Part shown: positions 15,838 to 24,922 of the stretch, piece after piece
Layout of the letters: each line of letters starts with the position of its first letter
How positions within the stretch are numbered: position 1 is the stretch's first letter
Assembly: GCA_013299115.1 (NCBI GenBank)
Contig: JAAFKA010000011.1
Span: forward strand, 62,001 to 126,000
Reading direction: 5' to 3'
Length of the DNA stretch: 64,000 nt
Source: Cytophagales bacterium
Lineage (GTDB): Bacteria > Bacteroidota > Bacteroidia > Cytophagales > Thermoflexibacteraceae
Translations under genes and position numbers: made by a program
The notes under the pieces: model-generated
What the model saw: the letters and a program-made list of their open reading frames with translations, nothing else
Database searches by the model: none
What the model was told of the DNA's origin: nothing

Positions 15838-16830
15838 ATGAAAAAAATATTAGTTATTCAAACTGCTTTTTTGGGTGATGTGGTGCTTGCAACGGCTGTT
15901 TTAGAAAAACTGCATCAGCATGACCCGCAAAGCCGTATAGATTACTTGGTGCGAAAAGGCAACGAAACTTTGTTGGCTGCCCACCCCTTTATTCATACTT
16001 TGTATGTTTGGAACAAACAACAAGCGAAGTATAAAAATTGGCTGGAAATATTGCAAAAAATTCGCAAAGAAAAGTATGAAGTAGTCATTAATTTACAAAG
16101 ATTTTTTTCAACGGGGTTATTGACTGCTTTGAGTGGGGCAGATAAAACCATTGGTTTTAAAAATAACCCGTTTGGCTCTTTTTTTTCCGAAACCTATCCC
16201 CACCACACCAACAAGGGACTACACGAAATTGAAAGAAATCAAAGCCTCATTGCAACGATTACAGATGCTATGCCTGCTTTGCCTCGTTTGTATCCTTCAA
16301 CGGCACAATGGAACAAGGTAAAAGCCTATAAATCAACGCCTTACTTTTGCATAGCCCCCACTTCGGTTTGGTTTACAAAGCAGTACCACATGGCAGGTTG
16401 GATAGATTTATTAGACCATTTGCCTACGCAACAGCCTGTTTATCTCTTAGGGGCAAAGGCAGACCAAGTGCTTTGCGAGCATATAAAAGCTGCAACCAAA
16501 CACCAAGCAACCGAAATTTTGTGTGGAAAATTAGACTTGTTGGAGTCGGCAGCACTGATGGCAGATGCCCAGCTAAACTATGTGAATGACTCTGCCCCAC
16601 TGCATTTGGCTTCGGCTGTTAATGCACCTGTTTGTGCTGTTTTTTGCTCGACTATTCCTGCTTTTGGATTTACACCTCTTTCTGCTTACTCTTTTGTGGT
16701 GCAAACTCCCAAAGATTTGCCTTGCCGTCCTTGTGGGCTGCACGGCTACAAGCAATGCCCCAAAGGGCATTTTGAATGTACCACCAGCATTGCTACTGAA
16801 CAATTAATTGCAGTAGTGTCGCAAAAGTAA
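15838..16830 (+). CDS. glycosyltransferase family 9 (ADP-heptose:LPS heptosyltransferase-like)
   Basis: 330 residues from the ATG at 15838 (MKKILVIQTAFLGDVVLATA); a longer frame to 15781 covers a hydrophobic but unlikely leader. GT9 features are the N-terminal FLGDVVLATAVLEKL loop and, in the C-terminal domain, the ADP-sugar site around YLLGAKAD and NDSAPLHLASAVNAP. The expected role is adding heptose or a related sugar to the lipopolysaccharide core at the inner membrane. No other LPS-core gene is adjacent. Confidence 0.9.
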   Translation: MKKILVIQTAFLGDVVLATAVLEKLHQHDPQSRIDYLVRKGNETLLAAHPFIHTLYVWNKQQAKYKNWLEILQKIRKEKYEVVINLQRFFSTGLLTALSGADKTIGFKNNPFGSFFSETYPHHTNKGLHEIERNQSLIATITDAMPALPRLYPSTAQWNKVKAYKSTPYFCIAPTSVWFTKQYHMAGWIDLLDHLPTQQPVYLLGAKADQVLCEHIKAATKHQATEILCGKLDLLESAALMADAQLNYVNDSAPLHLASAVNAPVCAVFCSTIPAFGFTPLSAYSFVVQTPKDLPCRPCGLHGYKQCPKGHFECTTSIATEQLIAVVSQK

Positions 16831-16831
16831 G

Positions 16832-16845
16832 ATTCATAAACTCTA
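16832..16845. repeat. fragment of a MITE end
   Basis: ATTCATAAACTCTA is identical to the right terminal inverted repeat of the element at 59259-59351. It directly follows the GT9 stop codon; the left end is not found here, so only a remnant is left. Confidence 0.45.
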
Positions 16846-16888
16846 ATAGTTTAAATTATTTTAAACTTTATGTAGCTCACTCAAATTT

Positions 16889-16913
16889 ATCCGACACCTT
16901 TGAGGTGTCGGAT
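16889..16913. repeat. family C palindrome / bidirectional terminator
   Basis: ATCCGACACCT (16889-16899) and AGGTGTCGGAT (16903-16913) pair perfectly around TTG between the convergent GT9 and fumC genes. The same sequence recurs inside the coding region of a SpoIIE phosphatase at 25371-25420. Confidence 0.85.
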
Positions 16914-16929
16914 AGTTACTTTCAGTTCC

Positions 16930-18324
16930 CTACCTCAAACTGCCAATCATATCCTCTGGTTTCACCCATTCGTCAAACTGCTCATTGGTAACATAGCCCA
17001 AACCAACAGCCGACTCACGCAGCGAAGTGCCTTCTTTGTGTGCTTTTTTGGCAATTTCGGCAGCTTTGTAGTAGCCAATGTGCGGGTTGAGGGCTGTTAC
17101 CAACATCAAAGAATTTTCTAAGTTCTTTTTCAACAAAGGCGTATTGGGTTCTATGCCTATTGCACAATGTTTTTCAAAAGAGTCGCAACCTTCGCCCAAC
17201 AATTTGGCAGCCATCAAGATATTGAAAATGATAACAGGCTTGAAAACATTGAGTTCAAAATGTCCGTTCATACCGCCAACAGCCACCGCCGCATCGCAGC
17301 CTATCACTTGTGCAGCCACCATAGTCAAGGCTTCGCACTGCGTAGGGTTTACTTTGCCCGGCATAATAGACGAGCCTGGTTCATTTTCAGGAATCAGAAT
17401 TTCGCCAATTCCACTTCTCGGACCCGAAGCCAACAACCGAATATCGTTAGCAATTTTCATTACCGCAACTGCCAACTGTTTGAAAGCACCCGATAAACCC
17501 ACTAAGGCATCGTGGCTTGCCAATGCCTCAAATTTGTTGGGGGCAGTGCGAAATTGATGTCCCGACAAAGCAGAAATATGTTTTGCAACTAAGGTATCAT
17601 AACCTTTTGGCGAATTTAAGCCTGTGCCAACCGCAGTTCCTCCCAAAGCCAATTCTGAAACGTGGTCAAGGGCAAATTCAATAGCTTTGATAGCATAATC
17701 TATCTGGGCAACGTAGCCCGAAAACTCCATGCCCAACGTGAGTGGCGTTGCGTCCATGAGGTGAGTACGCCCAATTTTGATAACGTCTTTGAAATCCTTA
17801 GCTTTTTTGTCTAAGGTATTTCGCAATTTTTTGACGTTGGGCAACATTTCACGCACCACAAAATCGTAGGCTGCAATGTGCATAGCAGTCGGGAAGGTGT
17901 CGTTTGACGATTGCGACTTGTTTACATCATCATTCGGGTTGAGTTTTTTCTTCTCGTCCATCAAATTGCCACCCAACAACACATGACCTCTGTAAGCAAT
18001 CACTTCGTTTGCATTCATATTGCTTTGTGTGCCTGAACCTGTCTGCCACACGACTAATGGAAATTCGTTGTCTAATTTGCCCGCCAAAATTTCATCGCAA
18101 ACCTGCCCAATGATGTCGGCTTTGTCTTTTGGCAATACGCCCAGTTCGCAGTTGGTAAGGGCAGCAGCTTTTTTGAGAATAGCAAAGGCACGAATGACCT
18201 CTATCGGCATTCGGTGTCCGCCAATGGTAAAGTTTTCCAAAGACCGTTGGGTTTGCGCACCCCAATATTTGTCGGCAGGTACTTTTACCTCGCCCATCGT
18301 GTCTTTTTCTATGCGGTAGTTCAT
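16930..18324 (-). CDS. fumC: class II fumarate hydratase
   Basis: Cytosolic, cofactor-independent fumarase of the TCA cycle, interconverting fumarate and L-malate. It has 464 residues from the ATG at 18324 ([16 protein letters not shown]); the longer frame upstream is not needed. The superfamily signature [11 protein letters not shown] is at about 315-325, with [14 protein letters not shown] near 100 and [14 protein letters not shown] near 185, all intact. It is monocistronic here. The upstream gap to the divergent photolyase gene holds a partial family G repeat. Confidence 0.97.
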   Translation of the reverse strand: MNYRIEKDTMGEVKVPADKYWGAQTQRSLENFTIGGHRMPIEVIRAFAILKKAAALTNCELGVLPKDKADIIGQVCDEILAGKLDNEFPLVVWQTGSGTQSNMNANEVIAYRGHVLLGGNLMDEKKKLNPNDDVNKSQSSNDTFPTAMHIAAYDFVVREMLPNVKKLRNTLDKKAKDFKDVIKIGRTHLMDATPLTLGMEFSGYVAQIDYAIKAIEFALDHVSELALGGTAVGTGLNSPKGYDTLVAKHISALSGHQFRTAPNKFEALASHDALVGLSGAFKQLAVAVMKIANDIRLLASGPRSGIGEILIPENEPGSSIMPGKVNPTQCEALTMVAAQVIGCDAAVAVGGMNGHFELNVFKPVIIFNILMAAKLLGEGCDSFEKHCAIGIEPNTPLLKKNLENSLMLVTALNPHIGYYKAAEIAKKAHKEGTSLRESAVGLGYVTNEQFDEWVKPEDMIGSLR

Positions 18325-18439
18325 GGTTTTATTGAGTAATCTATTAAGTTTTTGGTATTTTGTAAAAGTAAACAAAGAAAATCAAATTGCAAAATGCAGT
18401 CGTAATTTTGAAATGCAATTTTATTTTTAGGAATTGTAC

Positions 18440-18490
18440 AGTTGTCAAGGTGCGAAAAGTACGGGGTTGCCCAAATTATTGCCAACTTAC
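18440..18490. repeat. partial copy of the family G element
   Basis: TTGTCAAGGT, AAAAGTA, GGGTTG and ATTGCCAAC occur here in the same order and nearly the same spacing as in 44855-44905. It covers only the right half of that element and lies in the gap upstream of the photolyase gene. Confidence 0.6.
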
Positions 18491-18558
18491 AAATGTGGAA
18501 TTGCTTTGCAACAATTCTTTTAATCACTCTGTTCATATTTTGTACATTAAACCAAGTT

Positions 18559-19884
18559 ATGGAAAAAATAATTGTGTGGTTTACAAACGACCTGCGGTTG
18601 CACGACCACGAAGCCCTCTGGCGGGCTACCCAAAAAAATGCAATGGTAATACCTGTCTATTGTTTTGACGAAAGACATTTTGCTCCGATAAAGTTAGGGT
18701 TCAGAAAAACGGGAATTTTCAGAGCAAAATTTTTATTGGAGGCTGTTGCCAATTTGCAAAAAAATTTACAAAAAATTGGTAGCAATTTGGTTATTTTGAA
18801 AGGCAAACCAGAGGTACAAATAGCAGCCCTTGCCCAGCAAATAGGAGTTAAGGCTGTTTTTGGTAGCAAAGAGGTCTGTGCAGAAGAAACAGCCGTAGAG
18901 CAAGAATTAGAAATCAAATTGCGGACTGTGGGCATAGAATTAAACTTGTTTTGGCAAGCTACTCTTTTGCACCTCGAAGATTTGCCTTTTCCTTTGCAAA
19001 AATTGCCTGATGTGTTTACAGATTTTCGCAAAAATTGTGAAAAAATTGTAAAAATTAGACCTACTTTCAAAAATCCAAATAAATTGCTTGATTTTCAGGC
19101 TTTTAGCCAGCTTTACCCCGCCTTAAATTTGCCTACTACTTTGCCTACTTTGCAAGAATTAGGTTTTGCTACTACTTTGCCCATGCAAGATAGTAGGGCA
19201 GTTTTGGATTTTGAAGGTGGTGAAACAACTGGTTTGCAACGGTTGCAGCATTATTTTTGGGATACAGACCAACTAAAAGTGTATAAAGAAACTCGCAATG
19301 GGCTGATAGGTGCAGATTATTCTTCCAAATTTTCGGCTTGGTTGGCTTTGGGCTGCTTGTCGCCACGCAAAATTTATGAGGAAATAGCGGATTATGAGCA
19401 AAAAAGAGTGCAAAACGACTCTACCTATTGGCTGTTTTTTGAGTTGCTTTGGCGAGATTATTTTAGGTTGGTTGCCAAAAAATATGGTAACAAGTTATTT
19501 GCCTTGTCGGGATTAAAAGGCAGCCGACAAGCACTGCAAAACCGAACAGACCAAGCTGTTTTTGAGCAGTGGATTCAGGGGAAAACGGGTTTGCCTTTTA
19601 TAGATGCCAACATGAAAGAGTTGCAAGCAACAGGTTTTCTATCTAACAGAGGCAGACAAAACGTAGCAAGTTATTTGGTAAAAGACCTACATATTCATTG
19701 GCAGTGGGGGGCTTCTTACTTCGAGTCGCAACTGATAGACTATGATGTGTGCAGCAACTGGGGAAATTGGAACTACATAGCAGGTGTGGGCAATGACCCC
19801 AGAGAAAACCGTTATTTTAACATAGCCACCCAAGCCAAAAAATATGATGAAAAAGGAGAATATGTGCGGTTGTGGGTAGGTTAA
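18559..19884 (+). CDS. DASH-family cryptochrome / photolyase
   Basis: 441 residues from the ATG at 18559 (MEKIIVWFTNDLRLHDHEAL); a longer frame from 18442 runs through a repeat and is rejected. The N-terminal alpha/beta photolyase domain is followed by the FAD-binding helical domain with TGLPFIDANMKELQATGF, LSNRGRQNVASYLVKDL and NWGNWNYIAGVGNDPRENR, which is typical of CRY-DASH. These repair cyclobutane pyrimidine dimers, preferentially in single-stranded DNA. The protein stops at EYVRLWVG, where relatives continue with a WLPEL-type segment and some 40-60 more residues, so the C-terminus looks shortened. Confidence 0.9.
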   Translation: MEKIIVWFTNDLRLHDHEALWRATQKNAMVIPVYCFDERHFAPIKLGFRKTGIFRAKFLLEAVANLQKNLQKIGSNLVILKGKPEVQIAALAQQIGVKAVFGSKEVCAEETAVEQELEIKLRTVGIELNLFWQATLLHLEDLPFPLQKLPDVFTDFRKNCEKIVKIRPTFKNPNKLLDFQAFSQLYPALNLPTTLPTLQELGFATTLPMQDSRAVLDFEGGETTGLQRLQHYFWDTDQLKVYKETRNGLIGADYSSKFSAWLALGCLSPRKIYEEIADYEQKRVQNDSTYWLFFELLWRDYFRLVAKKYGNKLFALSGLKGSRQALQNRTDQAVFEQWIQGKTGLPFIDANMKELQATGFLSNRGRQNVASYLVKDLHIHWQWGASYFESQLIDYDVCSNWGNWNYIAGVGNDPRENRYFNIATQAKKYDEKGEYVRLWVG

Positions 19885-19958
19885 AATTATCACTTTCTGA
19901 TGTATATCTTGCTAAACTTACTTTATACTAAAAAAATTCATTAAAAAAACAAATACAG

Positions 19959-19989
19959 TTTTGTAAAAGTAGATACTTTGTTTATTTTG
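19959..19989 (+). promoter_or_regulatory. possible promoter for nuoL
   Basis: TTTTG at 19959-19963 is followed about 18-19 nt later by TTATTTTG (19982-19989), which resembles the -33 TTTG/-7 TAnnTTTG pair with one mismatch. It lies 65 bp before the nuoL ATG. Confidence 0.3.
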
Positions 19990-20053
19990 CAACAATTTTG
20001 AAGTCTTGTATTCACCATAAAACACCAATATTGTTTTTTACTACTCAAATGCT

Positions 20054-21982
20054 ATGCAACTGACCTTACTTTGTGCCTTAGTGCCTTTGTTTCCATTTAT
20101 TGGATTTTTAGTAAACGGATTAGGTTTTCGCAACATTCCGAACAGTGCAGCAGGAGTCATTAGCACTGCCTCTGCCGTTGCGTCTTTTGTGGTTTCTGTT
20201 TTGCTCTTTTCCAATTTCCTTAGTGGCGGTAGCCAACCTTTTACAGCCGTCTTGTTCGACTGGGTATCGGTTGGAGGATTGAAAATCCAATTTTCTTACC
20301 TCATAGACCAACTTTCGTTGCTGATGCTCATGGTCGTAACAGGGGTAGGCTCGTTGATTCACCTCTATTCTATGGGCTATATGCACCACGACGAAGGATT
20401 TGGAAAGTTCATGGCATTCCTCAACCTTTTTATGTTTTCTATGCTTCTGTTGGTCATGGGGTCAAACTATTTGATTATGTTCTTCGGTTGGGAGGGCGTA
20501 GGTTTGTGTTCTTATCTGCTCATTGGTTTCTGGAACAAAAACGTAAGCTACGGCGATGCAGCCCGCAAAGCCTTTGTGATGAACCGCATAGGAGATTTAG
20601 GTTTTTTAATTGGTATTTTCCTCATTATCAACACCTTTGGTAGTGTAGAATATCAACAAGTTTTTCCAAAAGCCGTAGAATTGTTTAAAGCTGGCGACAG
20701 CACTGTGTTTTGGATAACTTTCTGCTTGTTTATAGGGGCAATGGGAAAATCAGCTCAAATACCTCTTTACACTTGGTTGCCCGATGCTATGGCGGGACCT
20801 ACACCTGTTTCTGCCCTTATTCACGCAGCCACTATGGTTACAGCAGGTATTTATATGGTCATTCGTTCTAATGTTTTATACACCTTAGCACCCGATACGT
20901 TGGAAATCATAGCTATTGTAGGTTTGGCAACGGCTTTGTTTGCTGCCTCCATTGGTCTGTTCCAAAACGACATCAAAAAAGTATTGGCATACTCCACAGT
21001 AAGCCAATTAGGTTATATGTTTTTGGCTTTGGGCGTCATGGCATACAGTTCGGCTATGTTTCACGTGATGACACACGCATTTTTCAAGGCTTTGCTCTTT
21101 TTGGGTGCTGGCTCGGTTATTCACGCCATGGGTGGCGAACAAGACATACGCAAAATGGGTGGCTTGCAAGGACATATCAAAATCACTTTCCTCACTTTCT
21201 TGATAGGTACGATTGCCATTTCAGGTATTCCGCCTTTTGCTGGTTTCTTCTCCAAAGACGAAATCTTAATGCACGTCTATGAACATAACAAACTCTTGTG
21301 GGCTTTGGGCGTTGTGGGTTCTATGATGACTTCGTTTTATATGTTTCGTTTGTTGTTCCTCACTTTCTTTGGTACATTCAGAGGGACTAAACACCAACAC
21401 GAACACCTACACGAGTCGCCATTGTCTATGACTGTTCCGTTAATGGTTTTGGCTGTTTTGTCTGTTTTTGGCGGTGCATTGGGTTTGCCCGAAGTCTTTG
21501 GGTTTAACCACCAATTAGCCAACTTCATGAGTCCTTTGTTCGAACATTCTAAAACTGTCAATGCCTTAGTAGGGGCAAAATCTGCCTTGCCGCATAGTAC
21601 AGAATATGCCTTAATGTTCGTATCTGTTATGGCAGTAGCTTTGTCTATGACCGCAGCGTGGGTTTTATTTGTGAAAAAAGCCAACGTGCCAGCTTCAGAC
21701 GAAACCCTCGATGGCATGACCAAAGTAATTTACAATAAATACTATGTAGATGAAATCTACCAAGCAGCTATTGTGAAACCTTTGTATAGTCTTTCTGAAT
21801 TTTGCCACAGCGTAGCCGAAACAGCTATGGATATGTTGGTAGAAAGCACAGGCAAATTGGTTAATGTAGCAGGCAATGGTTTCAGGCAACTGCAAACAGG
21901 CATAGTAGGTTATTATGTGCTGGCAATGGTAGCAGGTATTTTGTTGTTTGCTGTTTTCACTTTGAGAAGTGTATTGTTTTAG
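20054..21982 (+). CDS. nuoL: NADH-quinone oxidoreductase subunit L
   Basis: Proton-pumping antiporter-like membrane subunit of respiratory complex I. It has 642 residues, full length, with about 15 membrane helices. Conserved segments include GWEGVGLCSYLLIGFW, the Lys-bearing MGKSAQIPLYTWLPDAMAGPTPVSALIHAATMVTAG and FKALLFLGAGSVIHAMGGEQD, and the long C-terminal part (YNKYYVDEIYQAAIVKPLY) that separates NuoL from NuoM, NuoN and the shorter DabB-type proteins. No nuoK precedes it and no nuoM/nuoN follows, so it stands alone between a photolyase and an acyl-amide synthetase gene. Confidence 0.95.
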   Translation: MQLTLLCALVPLFPFIGFLVNGLGFRNIPNSAAGVISTASAVASFVVSVLLFSNFLSGGSQPFTAVLFDWVSVGGLKIQFSYLIDQLSLLMLMVVTGVGSLIHLYSMGYMHHDEGFGKFMAFLNLFMFSMLLLVMGSNYLIMFFGWEGVGLCSYLLIGFWNKNVSYGDAARKAFVMNRIGDLGFLIGIFLIINTFGSVEYQQVFPKAVELFKAGDSTVFWITFCLFIGAMGKSAQIPLYTWLPDAMAGPTPVSALIHAATMVTAGIYMVIRSNVLYTLAPDTLEIIAIVGLATALFAASIGLFQNDIKKVLAYSTVSQLGYMFLALGVMAYSSAMFHVMTHAFFKALLFLGAGSVIHAMGGEQDIRKMGGLQGHIKITFLTFLIGTIAISGIPPFAGFFSKDEILMHVYEHNKLLWALGVVGSMMTSFYMFRLLFLTFFGTFRGTKHQHEHLHESPLSMTVPLMVLAVLSVFGGALGLPEVFGFNHQLANFMSPLFEHSKTVNALVGAKSALPHSTEYALMFVSVMAVALSMTAAWVLFVKKANVPASDETLDGMTKVIYNKYYVDEIYQAAIVKPLYSLSEFCHSVAETAMDMLVESTGKLVNVAGNGFRQLQTGIVGYYVLAMVAGILLFAVFTLRSVLF

Positions 21983-22072
21983 GCTGATTTATAGTTTTTT
22001 TGGTAAAACAACTTGTTTGCAAAATACTTTGCAAACAAGTTGTATTCGTATTAAGTTTGCAAAAAAACAATA

Positions 22073-23617
22073 ATGAACCTACTCAACACCATAGCCAAAG
22101 CTGTTTTTCGCCAACGCATAGCCCAAATAGACCATTTTAGGCTTTTTCCGCATGAGGTACAAGACCAAACTTTTCAGGCTCTGATTCGCCAAGCCCAAGC
22201 AACAGAGTGGGGCAGAAAATACGACTACGCCAGCATCAAAAACCCCGACAAGTTCAGAGAAAGAGTGCCTATTTCTACCTACGAAGACCTGTTTCCGTAC
22301 ATAGAAAGAATGATGTGCGGCGAGCAAAATGTGCTGTGGAGTAGCCCTGTGCAGTGGTTTTCTAAGTCTTCTGGCACTACCAATGCCCGCAGCAAATTCA
22401 TTCCTGTATCAAAAGAATCTTTGACAAATTGCAACTTCAAAGGTGGCAAAGACATGATAGCCCTCTACGTGGACAACTACCCCGCCACCAAAGTTTTTGC
22501 AGGCAAAAGCCTGTCTATTGGCGGTAGTTTGCAAACCAACCACCTCAATAGCCAAACAAAATACGGTGATGTGTCGGCTGTAATTATGCAAAACTTGCCG
22601 TTTTGGGCAGAATATTTGCGGACTCCGAGCCTGAAAACAGCCCTAATGGACAAATGGGAAGACAAATTGGAGGCTATGGCAAGAGAAACGATGCGGGTAA
22701 ACGTAACCAGCATGGCAGGTGTGCCTACGTGGACTGTGGTGCTGATAAAAAAAATAGTAGAACTATCGGGCAAGCCACACATTGGCGAAGTTTGGAAAAA
22801 TTTGGAGGTTTTTTTTCATGGGGCAGTTTCGTTTACGCCTTATCGGGAGTTGTTTAAAAATTTGATACCCAAAGACACGATGAATTATTTGGAAATTTAC
22901 AATGCTTCCGAAGGTTTTTTTGGTATTCAAGACCAGCGAAACAGCGAAGAAATGCTGCTCATGTTAGACTATGGCGTATATTATGAGTTGCTACCAATAG
23001 ACCAAATAGACCAGCCCAACCCCAAAGCAATAGGTTTAGAACAAGCCGAAATAGGCAAAAACTATGCGTTGTTGCTCTCCTCCAATGCAGGACTTTGGCG
23101 TTATCTCATTGGCGACACCATACGTTTTACTTCTACCAAGCCTTATCGTATCAAAATTTCGGGCCGTACCAAACATTTTATCAATGCCTTTGGCGAGGAA
23201 GTGGTCGTAGAAAATGCAGAAGCTGCCCTTGCCAAAGCCTGTGCTGCCACCGCAGCCCGACTCGCCAATTTTACGGTTGCACCCGTTTACCTGCAAGCCA
23301 ACGCCAACGGCTACACGCAAGGCGGACACGAATGGATTATAGAATTTGACCAAACTCCCGACAACATGCAGCAATTTGTAGAGATTTTGGATAATACCTT
23401 ACGCCAAATCAATTCGGATTATGATGCCAAAAGACACCAAAACATTGCCTTAGTTGCCCCAAAACTGCACATAGCCCCACAAGGCACTTTTTACGAATGG
23501 CTAAAAAGCAAAAATAAATTGGGTGGACAAAACAAAGTGCCTCGCCTCTCCAATACCAGAGAATATGTAGAGGAAATTTTGAAGATAATGGGTCTTAAAA
23601 TGCACAAGTTACATTAA
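22073..23617 (+). CDS. GH3 auxin-responsive-type acyl-acid-amido synthetase
   Basis: 514 residues of the GH3 (plant auxin-responsive) family of adenylating enzymes, which activate a carboxylate with ATP and couple it to an amine. Adenylation motifs: QWFSKSSGTTNARSKFIPVS (P-loop-like, about 95-114), YNASEGFFGIQD (acyl-binding/adenylate motif) and the C-terminal hinge around ISGRTKHFINAFGEEVVVENAE. Bacterial members are common in Bacteroidota, but their substrates are unknown. The next glycosyltransferase gene begins 11 bp after the stop, so they form an operon. Confidence 0.92.
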   Translation: MNLLNTIAKAVFRQRIAQIDHFRLFPHEVQDQTFQALIRQAQATEWGRKYDYASIKNPDKFRERVPISTYEDLFPYIERMMCGEQNVLWSSPVQWFSKSSGTTNARSKFIPVSKESLTNCNFKGGKDMIALYVDNYPATKVFAGKSLSIGGSLQTNHLNSQTKYGDVSAVIMQNLPFWAEYLRTPSLKTALMDKWEDKLEAMARETMRVNVTSMAGVPTWTVVLIKKIVELSGKPHIGEVWKNLEVFFHGAVSFTPYRELFKNLIPKDTMNYLEIYNASEGFFGIQDQRNSEEMLLMLDYGVYYELLPIDQIDQPNPKAIGLEQAEIGKNYALLLSSNAGLWRYLIGDTIRFTSTKPYRIKISGRTKHFINAFGEEVVVENAEAALAKACAATAARLANFTVAPVYLQANANGYTQGGHEWIIEFDQTPDNMQQFVEILDNTLRQINSDYDAKRHQNIALVAPKLHIAPQGTFYEWLKSKNKLGGQNKVPRLSNTREYVEEILKIMGLKMHKLH

Positions 23618-23628
23618 GTTACAATCTC

Positions 23629-24816
23629 ATGAAAATCTTACAAATTACACCTTCTTACAAACCTGCCTACGTGTATGGTGGCACTACGGTATCTGTTAGC
23701 CAACTTTGTGAGGCGTTGGTGGGCATGGGCAACGAGGTTACAGTATTGACTACGACTGCCAATGGTACAACGGAATTGCCCTTGCATGACCAGCAACCAA
23801 CTATAGTAGAAGGTGTAAAAGTTTATTATTTTAGTCGCTATACAAAAGACCATACTCATTTTTCCCCTGCTTTGCTTTGGTTTCTTTTTCGCCATCTTCG
23901 TCAATATGATATAATACACATTCAGTCGTGGTGGAATTTGGTAGCAGTTTTTGCCGTTGCAGTGTGTGCTTTGCGTGGTATAAAACCTATTTTGTCACCA
24001 CGGGGTATGCTCAGTGCTTATAGTTTTGTTTATGAAAATTCTCTCAAAAAACGACTTATTCATTGGCTTTTGGGCAAAAAATTGCTTTCCAAAACTATTT
24101 TGCATGCAACAGCCACCGCAGAATTAGCAGAAGCAAAACAACTTATTCCCGATTGGCAGGGATTTGTTTTGCCCAATATTTTGCCTTTGCCTACTGTTGT
24201 AACTTTACCTCTTACCCTACCTTACTCGAAACAAAAAACTTTTCGATTGTTGTTTTTGTCGAGAATAGACCACAAAAAAGGATTGGAGTTGTTTTTTGAA
24301 GTATTGGCAGCAACTAAAGAAAAATTAGCAAGCCAACAAATTGACATTCAACTACTTATTATTGGCGGTGGTGAACAAACTTATATTCAATCACTCAAAA
24401 AGTTGGTTAAGGATTTGTATTTAACAGACCAAATTCATTGGTTAGGCAGAGTCGATGGAGAACAGAAATATGGTTATTACGCCCAGGCAGATGTTTTTGT
24501 GTTGCCTTCTTATAACGAAAACTTTGCGAATGTAGTCTTAGAGTCCTTGTCACAAGGGACAGCAGTTTGGCTTTCGTCTTTTGTGGGCTTGGCAGCTTAT
24601 GTACAACAACACAATTTAGGTGTTGTAACCGACTTAGAAAAAACTGCTATGCAAGAAAGTCTTTTGAAATTACTACTTGACGAAACCCAAAGGCAAAAAA
24701 TAAGAAACACAGCCCCCCAACAAATTGCAAAAGATTTTGACCAACACCATTTGACAACGCAATATTTAGAGCAATATGAACATTTTAATCTTGTAATACC
24801 TCGCTATGAAGGGTAA
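23629..24816 (+). CDS. glycosyltransferase family 4 protein
   Basis: 395 residues starting MKILQITPSYKPAYVYGGTT. GT-B fold: the N-terminal acceptor domain with the Gly-Gly loop (YVYGGTTVSVSQLC), and a C-terminal nucleotide-sugar domain with RLLFLSRIDHKKGLELFFE, VDGEQKYGYYAQADVFVLPS and the EX7E-containing YNENFANVVLESLSQGTAVW. A retaining glycosyltransferase for a surface glycan is the likely role; donor and acceptor are not identifiable. It is co-transcribed with the upstream GH3-type synthetase. Confidence 0.92.
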   Translation: MKILQITPSYKPAYVYGGTTVSVSQLCEALVGMGNEVTVLTTTANGTTELPLHDQQPTIVEGVKVYYFSRYTKDHTHFSPALLWFLFRHLRQYDIIHIQSWWNLVAVFAVAVCALRGIKPILSPRGMLSAYSFVYENSLKKRLIHWLLGKKLLSKTILHATATAELAEAKQLIPDWQGFVLPNILPLPTVVTLPLTLPYSKQKTFRLLFLSRIDHKKGLELFFEVLAATKEKLASQQIDIQLLIIGGGEQTYIQSLKKLVKDLYLTDQIHWLGRVDGEQKYGYYAQADVFVLPSYNENFANVVLESLSQGTAVWLSSFVGLAAYVQQHNLGVVTDLEKTAMQESLLKLLLDETQRQKIRNTAPQQIAKDFDQHHLTTQYLEQYEHFNLVIPRYEG

Positions 24817-24922
24817 GTCATTTTATAATAGGCATTGCTCAGTCTTGTAAGCAAAAGAAAATGATAAATAAAACCATAAATACAGCTTAGGGTTGTATGA
24901 CGATTTTTTTTTGTAATCTCAC

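Noticed and set aside
18442-18558. N-terminal extension of the photolyase
   Set aside because: It translates a family G repeat and a hydrophobic stretch not found in photolyases; the ATG at 18559 fits the family start.
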